Below, one piece after another: positions 22,149 through 31,043 of a DNA stretch of 64,000 nt. The first letter of the stretch is position 1, and every line of letters starts with the position of its first letter. Source of the DNA: Psychrobacter sp. DAB_AL43B (GTDB lineage: Bacteria; Pseudomonadota; Gammaproteobacteria; Pseudomonadales; Moraxellaceae); assembly GCF_900168255.1 (NCBI RefSeq), contig NZ_LT799838.1, forward strand, positions 1 through 64,000. The letters are read 5' to 3'. The notes below the pieces were generated by a model. That model had not been told where the DNA came from. It did no database searches and worked only from the letters and a program-made list of their open reading frames with translations. Both the position numbers and the translations under genes were made by a program.

Positions 22149-22847
22149 ATGACACCAAAAAATAAAAAATACGCCAAATATCTTGGCCTGTTTATCCTGT
22201 CGGTAAGCCTACTTAATTCTCCATATTTTGGCAGTTTTGGACCAATTTTAAGTCTACTCAGTGTGCTTTTCTTTCTTATTGCTGGGTTACTATTTTCAGT
22301 TTTAAATATATTTAGCAAAGGATATAAAAAGCCATCTTCTTACGCGCCATTAGTCATATTCCCCATAGTGACTGTAATTGCACTTTCTCTTTCAGTAACG
22401 GGTACGGGCGATCACGTGCATTTCTTACTCAATAAAAGTAATTTGCAAGCCATAGATACTCTCAGCCAAGATGCTAACATCCACCAGATAAGTAATATGC
22501 GTCGACATCATAAGATGTTAAATGATCAGCTTATTTCCAATGACGATAGCTATACGACTAAACAAGAAATAGCGGCAGCGTACGCTGGAACGATTAGAGT
22601 AGATAACTTAGATGTAGAAAAAGTCGCTTTGCTACGTAAGAAGCTGGACCGATCTGGTGTCGTTAGTATGGCTCGAGAGCAGGGTTATATAGTGCTAACA
22701 ATGGGTGGCTTTTTAGATAATGAGTTTGGCTACCTAAAAGCGCCAAATAACGATATTGAAGTTGGCTATATGATACCGCCTTATGGACTTACCGTAATAT
22801 CTCTCACTGAGCTGCATAATGGTTGGTATTTCTATTATACGACGTGA
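22149..22847 (+). CDS. Hypothetical membrane protein
   Basis: A 232-aa protein with no recognised family. Three hydrophobic segments lie in the first ~95 residues (about 11-30, 32-52 and 68-85). A soluble C-terminal part of about 145 residues follows. It has no Cys ligands or obvious catalytic motif. The ATG has no strong ribosome-binding site. It sits after the DUF2628 gene (154-bp gap) and is closed by a terminator that is a copy of the guaA one. Being bracketed by two copies of the same terminator suggests these two genes arrived or moved as a block. Confidence 0.6.
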   Translation: MTPKNKKYAKYLGLFILSVSLLNSPYFGSFGPILSLLSVLFFLIAGLLFSVLNIFSKGYKKPSSYAPLVIFPIVTVIALSLSVTGTGDHVHFLLNKSNLQAIDTLSQDANIHQISNMRRHHKMLNDQLISNDDSYTTKQEIAAAYAGTIRVDNLDVEKVALLRKKLDRSGVVSMAREQGYIVLTMGGFLDNEFGYLKAPNNDIEVGYMIPPYGLTVISLTELHNGWYFYYTT

Positions 22848-22889
22848 GTAGGTTTTCCGTTTACCATTAGTTTTTAGATGAAATAAAAA

Positions 22890-22917
22890 GCACTCAACTT
22901 GGTTGGGTGTTTTTTTT
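22890..22917 (+). terminator. Rho-independent terminator, copy of the guaA terminator
   Basis: CACTCAACTTGGTTGGGTG followed by a T-run is identical in stem and loop to the terminator at 21128. A few flanking bases (AAATAAAAA) also match. Confidence 0.88.
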
Positions 22918-22984
22918 GAAATTTTTATCTAAGAATTTTGGATGTCGGTATAAATAAGCAGCATACCAGCAGCTAAGTTTTCAG

Positions 22985-23938
22985 TTATTTAAGACTATAT
23001 AAGTTACCGCTTTTGTCTACAGGTCCATCTAAAGAAGACCAAACTGTATATTGTCTACCTTTTATTTTTTCTAAAAAATCATTAGGTGGACATGGATTAG
23101 CAATAATTATTTCACAATCTTGAGGTAATGAGTCAACTATTCTATCAATTTCATCTCTATCGCAAGAGAAATAAGAGATGCCAATAAATAGACAGTATTT
23201 ACTTTCTTTTAGAATAGACTCAAACCACTTGTTAGCTGGCTCAACCCATTGATAATCTTTATATTTATTAGCTTCATTTGGAATAATACAAAGAGGTTGC
23301 TTACGTGGATATATTAAACTATTACAATCTAAGCGCTTAATCGGTGTGTTATTTAAATCGACAAAAATACCACCTAATGGATATTGTGCATTATAAGATA
23401 TCATTCCATCTGCCATTTCAAAATCTACAGAACCATGCGGTTTTACTAAGGGTATACCTTTTCCATAATGGTTAACTTGTAGTGAGTAGTAAGTCATTGC
23501 TAACTTATCAAAAATTGACTCAAGTAATAAATCATAATTAAGTGAAAAAGCTCCATTAATTCTAGCTTTGTGTAAGCTAATCCATTTAAACCAACTCCAG
23601 TCTGGATTTAAATTATTACTTTGTAATAGGCTATATTCTGAAAATGCAATAGTTAAAAAATGCCTAGCTTCTAGAGTAGTTTTGGAAGAGTCAAGACCAA
23701 TCAAATTACAATAAAATCTATCTAAAGCGAATGCAAATATGTCGAAATGTGGTCTGTTCATATTTTTTTCTAATATCTTTTTTAGGCTAGGGAAACTATC
23801 TATTAAAAGACCACCTGTGGATGGACATTTCACACTCCAATTTAAGGGTTGTTGTGAATTAAACTTAGTGTTAATTCCACTCTGAGCTCCAAAACTCATT
23901 GATAAACCATTTCCAACCACTAATGAAATTTTTGACAT
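22985..23938 (-). CDS. SIR2-like domain protein
   Basis: A 317-aa protein with the layout of stand-alone SIR2-like proteins. A Rossmann nucleotide-binding start LVVGNGLSMSFG (residues 6-17) leads. FSLNYDLLLE near 132 supplies the Asn-x-Asp equivalent, and VKPHGSVDF near 170 supplies the catalytic-type His. A late Rossmann strand CLFIGISYFSCDRDEIDRIV lies near 254. The zinc-binding cysteines of true sirtuins are missing. Many such proteins degrade NAD+ in phage-defence systems, but no partner gene is adjacent, so a defence role is inference. The gene is notably AT-rich (a sampled 60-base line has 21 G+C), suggesting acquisition. Confidence 0.65.
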   Translation of the reverse strand: MSKISLVVGNGLSMSFGAQSGINTKFNSQQPLNWSVKCPSTGGLLIDSFPSLKKILEKNMNRPHFDIFAFALDRFYCNLIGLDSSKTTLEARHFLTIAFSEYSLLQSNNLNPDWSWFKWISLHKARINGAFSLNYDLLLESIFDKLAMTYYSLQVNHYGKGIPLVKPHGSVDFEMADGMISYNAQYPLGGIFVDLNNTPIKRLDCNSLIYPRKQPLCIIPNEANKYKDYQWVEPANKWFESILKESKYCLFIGISYFSCDRDEIDRIVDSLPQDCEIIIANPCPPNDFLEKIKGRQYTVWSSLDGPVDKSGNLYSLK

Positions 23939-24056
23939 TGACTGCTCGCTTCTATTAATTATAATTAATAAAAAAATATTTATTATGAATAAATTCCAAC
24001 CTTATAGTTAAAAAAGTAACTCTCCAACGCTTTAAAAATCTCAAAATAAACTTGTT

Positions 24057-24102
24057 AAAAAAAGCAATGGCAGCGCCCCAAAGTAAAGAACGCTGCCACT
24101 GC
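24057..24102 (-). terminator. Terminator (minus strand) after the MDR remnant
   Basis: GCAATGGCAGCG (24064-24075) pairs with CGCTGCCACTGC (24091-24102), with one mismatch. The A-run at 24057-24063 becomes the T-tract on the minus strand. It is a diverged copy of the terminator at 26733. Confidence 0.75.
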
Positions 24103-24128
24103 TTGTAACTCTAAAAGTTAATAATTAA

Positions 24129-24268
24129 TTAAGCCTTCAAAAGCACCTTACCTTTCTTATCTGACTGCAATTTACCATCAACTGCTTTAAGTATTTCTAC
24201 CAAATTAAAAGTCGCTTCAAATGAACTTACTGCCCTAAAAGCTCTTTAGAACAACTTGCTTAAAAATT
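24129..24268 (-). pseudogene. Truncated 3' tail of an MDR reductase paralogue
   Basis: Read on the minus strand, this gives IFKQVVLKSF then a stop. In another frame it continues RAVSSFEATFNLVEILKAVDG and QSDKKGKVLLKA then TAA. These match IFKQAVLKGFWG and EAVFDLADVLKAVDG ... AEKKGKVLLRA of the intact paralogue at 26807, with the segment between deleted. It has no start codon and follows the acuI stop by a few bases. It is a broken duplicate that still carries the terminator of its parent. Confidence 0.88.
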
Positions 24269-24274
24269 TAAATT

Positions 24275-25294
24275 CTAACCCCGAACATTCACCACATAAC
24301 GACCCAAAGTTTTACTATCTATAAATCGATCTAAGTATTCAGGCGTTTGCTCTAAGGTAATCTCTTCGCAATATTTCTCAAGATTGGGCAGCTTCATATC
24401 AGTGGCGACACGCTCCCAGATAGCCTTTTTATCAGCCAGTGGAATATAGACCGAATCGATACCCAATAAAGAGACGGCTCTGGTGATAAAAGGCATGACC
24501 GTCATCGAAAACTCAGCGCCGCCTGCTAAGCCACAACTAGTGACTGCGCCGCCCGCTTTGGTCTGTTTGAGTAAGTTTGCCAAATAGTCACCGCCTATCG
24601 TATCGATAGCATTTGCCCACAGTTCACGGCCAATAGGTTTATTGCCGATATCATTGATGGTATCGCGATGACGTACTTCGCTCGCGCCCAATTCTTTTAG
24701 GTGCTCGCTTTGCTCAGGTTTACCAGAAAAGGCAATGACCTCGTAGCCTAGCTGCTTTAAGATAGCGATGCTGATACTACCGACGCCGCCAGTTGCCCCA
24801 GTGACAGCAACTGGTCCATCGCTTGGTTTTGCACCCATTTTTTCTAACTTTTGAATGCTTAATGCTGCTGTTAAGCCACCAGTACCGTAAATCATCGCTT
24901 CTTTTAGAGTCAATGAAGACGGGCAGGGCAGCGCCCAATCGGCTGGAATAGAAATCATTTGACTTAAGCCACCATCGGTATCCATACCCAAATCATAACC
25001 GAAGACCACAACCTCTTGACCTGCTTTAAAAGTACCAGATTTATCACTGATCACGATTCCTGCCGCATCGATACCAGGCGTATGCGGATAGTTTTTAGTA
25101 ATTCTTTTATTGCCCGATGCCGACATAGCATCTTTAAAATTTAACGATGAATAATGCACTTCGATTACTAAATCGTTTGCAGGTAAATCACTGAGGTTAC
25201 GCACTTGGATGCTTTTAGTGAATTTACCATCGCTAGTTTCTTCGACGACCAAGGCTTTAAAGGTTTTGTTGTTAGCGTCCGTTTGGTTAGACAT
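24275..25294 (-). CDS. acuI: AcuI/YhdH-family acrylyl-CoA reductase (MDR superfamily)
   Basis: AcuI-type quinone-oxidoreductase-like enzymes reduce acryloyl-CoA to propionyl-CoA with NADPH. This detoxifies acrylate, including that made from DMSP. The 339-aa protein shows HYSSLNFKDAMSASGNKRI near residue 50 and HTPGIDAAG near 73. The NADPH motif VTGATGGVGSISIAILK is near 165. GLAGGAEFSMTVMPFITRAVSLLGIDSV near 250-280 is the YhdH signature region. No zinc ligands are seen. It lies upstream of the MDR remnant on the same strand and 65 bp downstream of another MDR gene, and may share its transcript. Confidence 0.85.
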   Translation of the reverse strand: MSNQTDANNKTFKALVVEETSDGKFTKSIQVRNLSDLPANDLVIEVHYSSLNFKDAMSASGNKRITKNYPHTPGIDAAGIVISDKSGTFKAGQEVVVFGYDLGMDTDGGLSQMISIPADWALPCPSSLTLKEAMIYGTGGLTAALSIQKLEKMGAKPSDGPVAVTGATGGVGSISIAILKQLGYEVIAFSGKPEQSEHLKELGASEVRHRDTINDIGNKPIGRELWANAIDTIGGDYLANLLKQTKAGGAVTSCGLAGGAEFSMTVMPFITRAVSLLGIDSVYIPLADKKAIWERVATDMKLPNLEKYCEEITLEQTPEYLDRFIDSKTLGRYVVNVRG

Positions 25295-25359
25295 TATATT
25301 ATTTCCTTTTTATTTCCTTTATTATTAATTTTATATTGAATAAATTTTAAACAAATCGC

Positions 25360-26340
25360 TTAAGGTTTAATCAATATTTTGCCTTTTTTCTCAGATTGTA
25401 CTTTTTCAGAGACCGCTTTTTGAATATCGGCTAAATCATAAACGCCACCAGTAGGCAGCTTTAATGTACCGCTAGCCGCGCGTTCGATCAGCTCTTTCGT
25501 TAAGCGCTGCATGTCATCGGCACTGATCTCTTGCATCAGATCGCTTGCCCAAAAACCTTTTACCTTGCTCAAATTAAAAATCAGATGACTGGGGTTAATC
25601 ATCAGCGGTTCGCCAGACATAGAGCCTAAGGATGCCATCGCACCGTGTTTACCTAGCAGCGATAGGAGCTCGCCACCAGACTTACCACCGACCGCATCGA
25701 CTGCACCGCTTATTTTGGCATCACCAACGATTTTTTGTACTTGCTCTTTCCAGCCGTCATCATCGGTCACCACATTGTTTTCGGTGATACCAAGCTCAAT
25801 CAGCTCTTTTTCTGATTCTTTACTGCGCACTAAATTAATCGTATTAATATTGCGCTCGGGCGCGAGCATCGCCATGGATTCACCGACTGCACCGTTGGCA
25901 GCGTTTTGTATAATCCATTGACCGGGTTCGATGTTTAAGAATTCAATCAGTAACAGCGCACTCATAGGCATAGCGATGAGTTGAGCCGCCATTTCATCGT
26001 CGATGGCGTCTGGTATTGGAATGATACGTTGGGCTGGCGCAATAAAATACTCCGCCCACGTGCCCTCTACACCAGAAACGACCACGCGCTGACCTTTTTT
26101 AAAACCTTCTACGTCTTTACCAAGCAGGTCAATAGTACCCACCGCTTCGCTACCGCCAGTCGCAGGTAATTTAGGTTTATTACCGTATTCGCCTTTAATA
26201 GTCACTAGATCATGATTGTGGATGGAGGATAAGATAGTCTTGATACGAACCTCATTATCCTTTGGTTCTGGGGTAGGGCTATCGGTTACGCTTAGGACTT
26301 CTGAAGGTTTGCCAAAATTATTATAAGTTGCGCTACGCAT
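25360..26340 (-). CDS. Zinc-independent MDR reductase, enoyl-thioester-reductase-like (paralogue B)
   Basis: A 326-aa medium-chain dehydrogenase/reductase. Residues 1-10 (MRSATYNNFG) and SIHNHDLVTIKGEYG near 40 match the sister gene at 26807 almost residue for residue. The cofactor loop is QNAANGAVGES near 142, the AxxGxxG form of enoyl-thioester reductases and quinone reductases. Catalytic zinc Cys/His ligands are missing. The substrate is unknown; reduction of an alpha,beta-unsaturated carbonyl is likely. It is the middle member of a three-gene run on the minus strand and lies 65 bp upstream of acuI. Confidence 0.8.
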   Translation of the reverse strand: MRSATYNNFGKPSEVLSVTDSPTPEPKDNEVRIKTILSSIHNHDLVTIKGEYGNKPKLPATGGSEAVGTIDLLGKDVEGFKKGQRVVVSGVEGTWAEYFIAPAQRIIPIPDAIDDEMAAQLIAMPMSALLLIEFLNIEPGQWIIQNAANGAVGESMAMLAPERNINTINLVRSKESEKELIELGITENNVVTDDDGWKEQVQKIVGDAKISGAVDAVGGKSGGELLSLLGKHGAMASLGSMSGEPLMINPSHLIFNLSKVKGFWASDLMQEISADDMQRLTKELIERAASGTLKLPTGGVYDLADIQKAVSEKVQSEKKGKILIKP

Positions 26341-26408
26341 AAGGATTTCCTTTATTTATTTTTTAGGTGGACAGATAAAAGTCGCTGATCATTTTTATTA
26401 TTGATATA

Positions 26409-26553
26409 TAGTCCGTTCGAAATAAAAGCGATACGATGGTAGTGACGTGCTACGGCTATGAATTTTTGCAGCCTCTGTCACGCCTGCGAACAGCAAGCAA
26501 GAAAAGTTATAGCCATAGCACGGTATCGTTTTTAAAGTGACGCCACTATAGAT
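26409..26553 (+). repeat. Intergenic palindromic repeat, copy 2
   Basis: The core reads GCAGCCTCTGTCACGCC ... ACAGCAAGCAAG. The arms CGTGCTACGGCTATGAA (from 26446) and TTATAGCCATAGCACG pair although their sequence differs from the CTACTGGTAT arms of other copies. Outer ends TATAGTCCGTTC and CGCCACTATA resemble copies 3 and 4. It separates the two intact MDR paralogues. The rest of the 466-bp gap shows only the terminator at 26733. Confidence 0.8.
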
Positions 26554-26732
26554 ATACGGAATCGTTATCAGTCATCAACCTTAACAACTTAGCCTTAGCG
26601 TACTCAACCTGACTTTGGTTAAGGAACCTTGTTGTTTGCTGATAATTGTAAAAGACAAGCGTCTGAGGTTAAGGTAACGTTGCACCCCAAATGTTAGAGA
26701 CTGTTACCTTCTAGGCTACTGGATTGATTGCC

Positions 26733-26780
26733 AAAAAAAAGCAATGACGGCGCTCCATAGTTAGGAGACGCCGCCACTGC
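26733..26780 (-). terminator. Terminator (minus strand) of MDR paralogue A
   Basis: GCAATGACGGCG (26741-26752) pairs with CGCCGCCACTGC (26769-26780) with two mismatches, preceded by eight A (a U-tract on the minus strand). Sequence and position relative to the gene match the terminator at 24057. Confidence 0.75.
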
Positions 26781-26806
26781 TGATAATGCTCATACTTAAG
26801 AAACTA

Positions 26807-27784
26807 TTAAGCTCTCAAAAGTACCTTACCTTTCTTCTCAGCCTGAATTTTGCCATCAACTGCTTTCAAAACATCTGCCAAATCAAACACCGCTTCAACG
26901 GGTAGTTTTAATTTGCCATCAACCGCACGATCTATCAGCTCTTTGACGAGGCGTTGCTTGTTCCCGACGCTCATTTCTTGACTAAGTTTACTGCCCCAAA
27001 AACCTTTTAGAACGGCTTGTTTGAAGATCATATCAGTCGGGTTAAGCATCATCGGCTTGCCTGACATCGCGCCAAATACCGCAAACACGCCGCCATGACC
27101 CAGTAGCGATAACAGATTGCCACTGTCTTCACCGCCGACAGAATCGACCGCTGCGCTGATTTTATCATCGCCAATGATAGCTTTGACTTGGTCTTTCCAG
27201 TCGTCATCAGACGTATTGATATTGTTTTTGATATCGAGCGCTTCTAACTCTGCGAGCGCATCGTTACTGCGGACTAGGTTAATGGTTTTGACACCGCGCG
27301 CAGCCGCTAGCATGGCAAGTGATTTACCGACCGCACCATTGGCGGCGTTATGGATAACCCACTGACCGCTTTCTACTTCTAAAAATTCAAGCAGCATCAA
27401 TGCACTCAGCGGCATAGCGATTAATTGTGCCGCCATTTCATCCTTTAAGCTATCAGGTACGGGGAAAATCATGTCGGCTGATGCGACAAAATACTCTGCC
27501 CAAGTTGCCTGCACGCTGGCTGCTGCAACACGTTGACCCACTTTTAAATCTTTGACTTCGCTGCCAACTGCATCAATGACACCCAAGGCTTCGCTGCCAC
27601 CGATGGCCGGTAGCTCAGGTTTAAAGCCATATTTGCCACGAATTGTGAGCAAGTCGTGATTATGAATCGAGGCTAAGATAGTTTTAACGCGGACATCATT
27701 GGCTTTTGGCTCTGGAGTAGGGCGGTCGCCGAGACTTAGTACTTCGGTTGGTTTACCGAAATGGTCGTAAGTTGCGCTACGCAT
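26807..27784 (-). CDS. Zinc-independent MDR reductase, enoyl-thioester-reductase-like (paralogue A)
   Basis: A 325-aa paralogue of the gene at 25360. It shares MRSATYDHFGKPTEVLS, SIHNHDLLTIRGKYG and the cofactor loop HNAANGAVGKS near 142. It ends AEKKGKVLLRA, the segment also kept in the broken copy at 24129. The two intact copies have clearly diverged inside (e.g. residues 80-130 and 165-185), so the duplication is not recent. No zinc ligands are seen. It has its own terminator and is separated from paralogue B by repeat copy 2. The substrate is unknown. Confidence 0.8.
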   Translation of the reverse strand: MRSATYDHFGKPTEVLSLGDRPTPEPKANDVRVKTILASIHNHDLLTIRGKYGFKPELPAIGGSEALGVIDAVGSEVKDLKVGQRVAAASVQATWAEYFVASADMIFPVPDSLKDEMAAQLIAMPLSALMLLEFLEVESGQWVIHNAANGAVGKSLAMLAAARGVKTINLVRSNDALAELEALDIKNNINTSDDDWKDQVKAIIGDDKISAAVDSVGGEDSGNLLSLLGHGGVFAVFGAMSGKPMMLNPTDMIFKQAVLKGFWGSKLSQEMSVGNKQRLVKELIDRAVDGKLKLPVEAVFDLADVLKAVDGKIQAEKKGKVLLRA

Positions 27785-27921
27785 GATAAATTCCTTTATT
27801 TATTATTTGAGTGACTGTCTGATTAAATAGTTAAAACGACAAGCAACAGTAACAAGTCGCGCGCATCTATCGCAATATCAGTTTGGTTAATGAAGGCTAT
27901 CACCTAGTCCACGGTCAATAC

Positions 27922-28545
27922 TCAAAGCGATGCGTCATCGGCTGATTCAGTTTTACTCTCAACCCCTTTAATAATTTGAAATTTATCGTTTACCATGTTC
28001 GTTAATAGCGGCTCGCCTTTATCATTCACGCGAAACAGGCCATATTCAGCAGCTTCAAACGCCTCAGCATGACCTTCTTGAAAGAAGAAGGCATTGGTCG
28101 CCAGCTTCATGGTGTTATTACGTACGCGGTAGTGAATCGCCATCTCGTTCGCGGCTAGATGGGTAGGCTTTGCATCTATTAATCGGCTGAATTTACCAAC
28201 TTTATTATTATCTAAGGTGACAATGACGTAACCTTCAGTAGCGTTAATATAGTATTCGTTTTCTGGGAATCTTTCGTTTAACTTATTAAAAACCTCAGCT
28301 TCTAACGCATAACGCAACGTCATATAATCGCCTTGCATAAAGCCGCGCGGATCAACAGGCGCTAGCTCTAATAATACGGTATCACCAGTAGCTAAATGAT
28401 TCTCATATTTCGCGACATTGATGGTCATCACGATTAATATAATGATAAGTCCAAGTAGGCCGATAGTAATTCTAACAGTGCGTTTCTCAAGCCATCCAAG
28501 CGATTTCAGCAGCGGCAACTTTTGAGTTATCGTATTATTACTCAT
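27922..28545 (-). CDS. GDYXXLXY-domain membrane-anchored protein
   Basis: A 207-aa protein with one N-terminal membrane anchor (about residues 25-45) and a periplasmic domain. The domain carries the name-giving motif as GDYMTLRY near residue 72, preceded by LAPVDPRGFMQ. The family has no known biochemical function. It regularly sits next to DUF4401 and DUF2157 proteins. Here its start overlaps the end of the DUF4401 gene by 4 bp, a sign of translational coupling in a three-gene operon. Confidence 0.82.
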   Translation of the reverse strand: MSNNTITQKLPLLKSLGWLEKRTVRITIGLLGLIIILIVMTINVAKYENHLATGDTVLLELAPVDPRGFMQGDYMTLRYALEAEVFNKLNERFPENEYYINATEGYVIVTLDNNKVGKFSRLIDAKPTHLAANEMAIHYRVRNNTMKLATNAFFFQEGHAEAFEAAEYGLFRVNDKGEPLLTNMVNDKFQIIKGVESKTESADDASL

Positions 28546-29741
28546 AATAAGCGCTCCTGACTGTCAGCTTTACTAAGTTCATTTTCACTAAGTTCATTTT
28601 TACTAGGTGTCGAGCTGTTGTCCCATGCTGTGCTATTGGCAAGGTAATAGTGAATGAGCAGCCAACGCATGAGCAATAAGCCGATACCTACAATTAGCAT
28701 AGAAGCCGACTTTAATAATAAAGACGTATCGAGCTGATAGTAGTACCAAAATATATAGCTGACCAACGCCACAATACCCAGCCCTAATAGCACGCGCTGA
28801 CTATTAGCGATAGCGATGACGATGATCAGGCTAGTGGCAAGCAATCCTGAGACGTAAATCGACATGACACCTAAGACGATAATGGCGCAGACGATAATGA
28901 TACTTGCTGATGATAGCAGTTTGACTTGATAGCGTTTGAGAATAAGCAAAGCAGCATAAAGGCTGGCGAGCGTCAGTAGCCCTTGTGCCAAATAGTAGTT
29001 GTAGCTGAAAGCCGCATTATAGTGAACAAAGCTATTTCCATATTCAGCGGCAATAAAATACACCGAAACGCATAGCAGCATAAGCGCGCTGGCATAGCCA
29101 AATGCGCTAATGATAGCCTTTGCATAGGCTTGCCACTGGCGAGAAATACGTTGTAATAGTGGATAGCGTTGCAATTGAGTCACTATGGTCAATAGCGCCA
29201 ACACCCCCAAACTCAACTCAGGCAGCTGATAATAATTGAATAAATATACCGTGACACCGAGTGCGATACTAGCGCTTATCAGTCGATAAACGACATTGGG
29301 TATGATAAAAGTCAAACAACTCTGAATGATCAAAAACAGCCAGACTGCTAAAGGTAACTCTACCTGGTAAAAGAATAATCCAGCAGCGACATAAAGCTGC
29401 CCAGTGACACTAATGGCAAAAGCTGAATACTCAAAGAACAGGCTATGATGTTTGCTTGCTACTTTAAATAGGCAAAGACCCAGTGCGCTTAATAGCAATC
29501 CTACTATAATCAATCCTACCGTACTTTCTAAAAGATTAGACCCAGCTAAAACTAAGGTTAGAAAACCTGTGAAAAACAAACTGGCTAACAGCCCACCAAA
29601 ACCGATAAAAACTTGCAAAAACCAAGGGGTGTGTTTCTCGGACCTGTTACTTAGATGGTTATCAGCGACGCTATAATCGCTAGCGACTAAGCCGCTATTT
29701 TGTAACGATGTCAGTTCTCGCTGGTATTGATCACTATTCAT
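28542..29741 (-). CDS. DUF4401-domain integral membrane protein
   Basis: A protein of about 399 aa with roughly ten to twelve hydrophobic helices from FIGFGGLLASLFFTGFL onward. The family function is unknown. ATG at 29741 is chosen rather than an upstream ATG at 29849. It is preceded on the minus strand by GGGGTGG, it gives the family N-terminus MNSDQYQREL, and it leaves only an 8-bp overlap with the DUF2157 stop. The longer frame would overlap by over 100 bp. It is the middle gene of the DUF2157-DUF4401-GDYXXLXY operon. Confidence 0.82.
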   Translation of the reverse strand: MNSDQYQRELTSLQNSGLVASDYSVADNHLSNRSEKHTPWFLQVFIGFGGLLASLFFTGFLTLVLAGSNLLESTVGLIIVGLLLSALGLCLFKVASKHHSLFFEYSAFAISVTGQLYVAAGLFFYQVELPLAVWLFLIIQSCLTFIIPNVVYRLISASIALGVTVYLFNYYQLPELSLGVLALLTIVTQLQRYPLLQRISRQWQAYAKAIISAFGYASALMLLCVSVYFIAAEYGNSFVHYNAAFSYNYYLAQGLLTLASLYAALLILKRYQVKLLSSASIIIVCAIIVLGVMSIYVSGLLATSLIIVIAIANSQRVLLGLGIVALVSYIFWYYYQLDTSLLLKSASMLIVGIGLLLMRWLLIHYYLANSTAWDNSSTPSKNELSENELSKADSQERLL

Positions 29742-30921
29742 GGTCCACCCCTTTTCTGTACACAGTAGTATCAACAACTTTAGAAAATTCATGGTTTTCG
29801 GGATGATTGTTATCTGCTTTTGCGATCGCAAATAACCACTTGATAGCATAAGTAATCATGCCAAGCAGCAGAAAAGTTAAGAAAAGAAATGTGCCAGCAT
29901 CGAAATTACTTGGTAATAATTTAACCGCCCAAAACATCACTACAATGATAGTAGAAAAGCAAAAATAGGTCAGCATTAGTATATCGAGTTGCTTTATATA
30001 AAAACGCCAAACCATAAAGGCGCACCAGCCTCCCCATAACAGTAAAGATAGAAGCGTGGCCAAAATACTATCAACGTCAAAAACAGTGATAATAGCTAGG
30101 AAGGTAATAGAGATAGTGCTTACTAGACCGACAAGATAACTACTCCAGTGTAAGCCAGTCTGAGCTCGTGAGACGGTGTCGTTAGTAGAGTTTTTGGAAT
30201 TGGGGAGATTGGAAAGACTAGAATCAGAGATTGAAGTATCAGAATTTAAAGCATCAGTAGCAGTATCAGAATTGAGAGCTTGGCTAGAGATATTACGTTT
30301 ATTATCGAGAAAGGTAAGCCAGAGATTCAACGCTATAAAATTGACTAGAGCCAATATTCCAGCTTGTATAACGCCTTGATAGCTTTCATTAATAAAAGAG
30401 AGATCTACGATATCAAGATAAAGTAATAGAAAAGTATTAATCAGCCCGAGCCATAGTAGCCACAGCGCTGGGAAGCGAGCGATAAGCACCCAAGGACTAA
30501 TCAATAACGCCCAACCAAAGAACAGCTGCCACGTATCCGCGCCCGTCTGATAGACCTGTCCAAACAAGGCCAGCAAACTCCCAGTGATGATACTTGCTAA
30601 TAGAAGTAATAACTGGCGAATAAGTTGAAATTTTTGTTTAAAAGAGAGCGCAACGTAAAGCGCGATAATGAGAGCAAGTGCGCCTTCGACCAAAGCAAAT
30701 TTGCCTATTTTGCCTAAATTCTGCCAGTTATAGGCAATAAAAAATACTAGCGATAATACTAAGGCAATCGACCCGATAATGAGCAAAGCTTTGTCAAAAA
30801 AGGATAGCCAAGTACGTTTGCTAGGATAAACCTCTAAATATATAGCAGCGGCATCGGCTTGCTCAACAGACAACGCGCCTTTATTGAGCAATTGCTCGAT
30901 AGTGCGCCGTGGTTGACTCAT
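29734..30921 (-). CDS. DUF2157-domain integral membrane protein
   Basis: A 395-aa protein. The N-terminus MSQPRRTIEQLLNKGALSVEQ is a short helical domain with the DUF2157 pattern. LSFFDKALLIIGSIALVLSLVFFIAYNW follows, opening a series of about ten membrane helices. A hydrophilic Ser/Asn/Thr-rich loop at about 205-250 is built from near-repeats of LNSDT and SLSNLPNSKNS and is probably disordered. It is the first gene of the three-gene membrane operon. Function is unknown; the conserved gene set suggests a complex. Confidence 0.8.
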   Translation of the reverse strand: MSQPRRTIEQLLNKGALSVEQADAAAIYLEVYPSKRTWLSFFDKALLIIGSIALVLSLVFFIAYNWQNLGKIGKFALVEGALALIIALYVALSFKQKFQLIRQLLLLLASIITGSLLALFGQVYQTGADTWQLFFGWALLISPWVLIARFPALWLLWLGLINTFLLLYLDIVDLSFINESYQGVIQAGILALVNFIALNLWLTFLDNKRNISSQALNSDTATDALNSDTSISDSSLSNLPNSKNSTNDTVSRAQTGLHWSSYLVGLVSTISITFLAIITVFDVDSILATLLSLLLWGGWCAFMVWRFYIKQLDILMLTYFCFSTIIVVMFWAVKLLPSNFDAGTFLFLTFLLLGMITYAIKWLFAIAKADNNHPENHEFSKVVDTTVYRKGVDHE

Positions 30922-31043
30922 AGCATTCTCTAGATAAAAAGATTATTTAGCTCATCTTATCTGTTTTTATAACTTACGAGTACACTAAAGTTGGAAAATA
31001 ATTATTTAATATACAATTAGAGGTTTAAGACAGCGAGCGTAGT

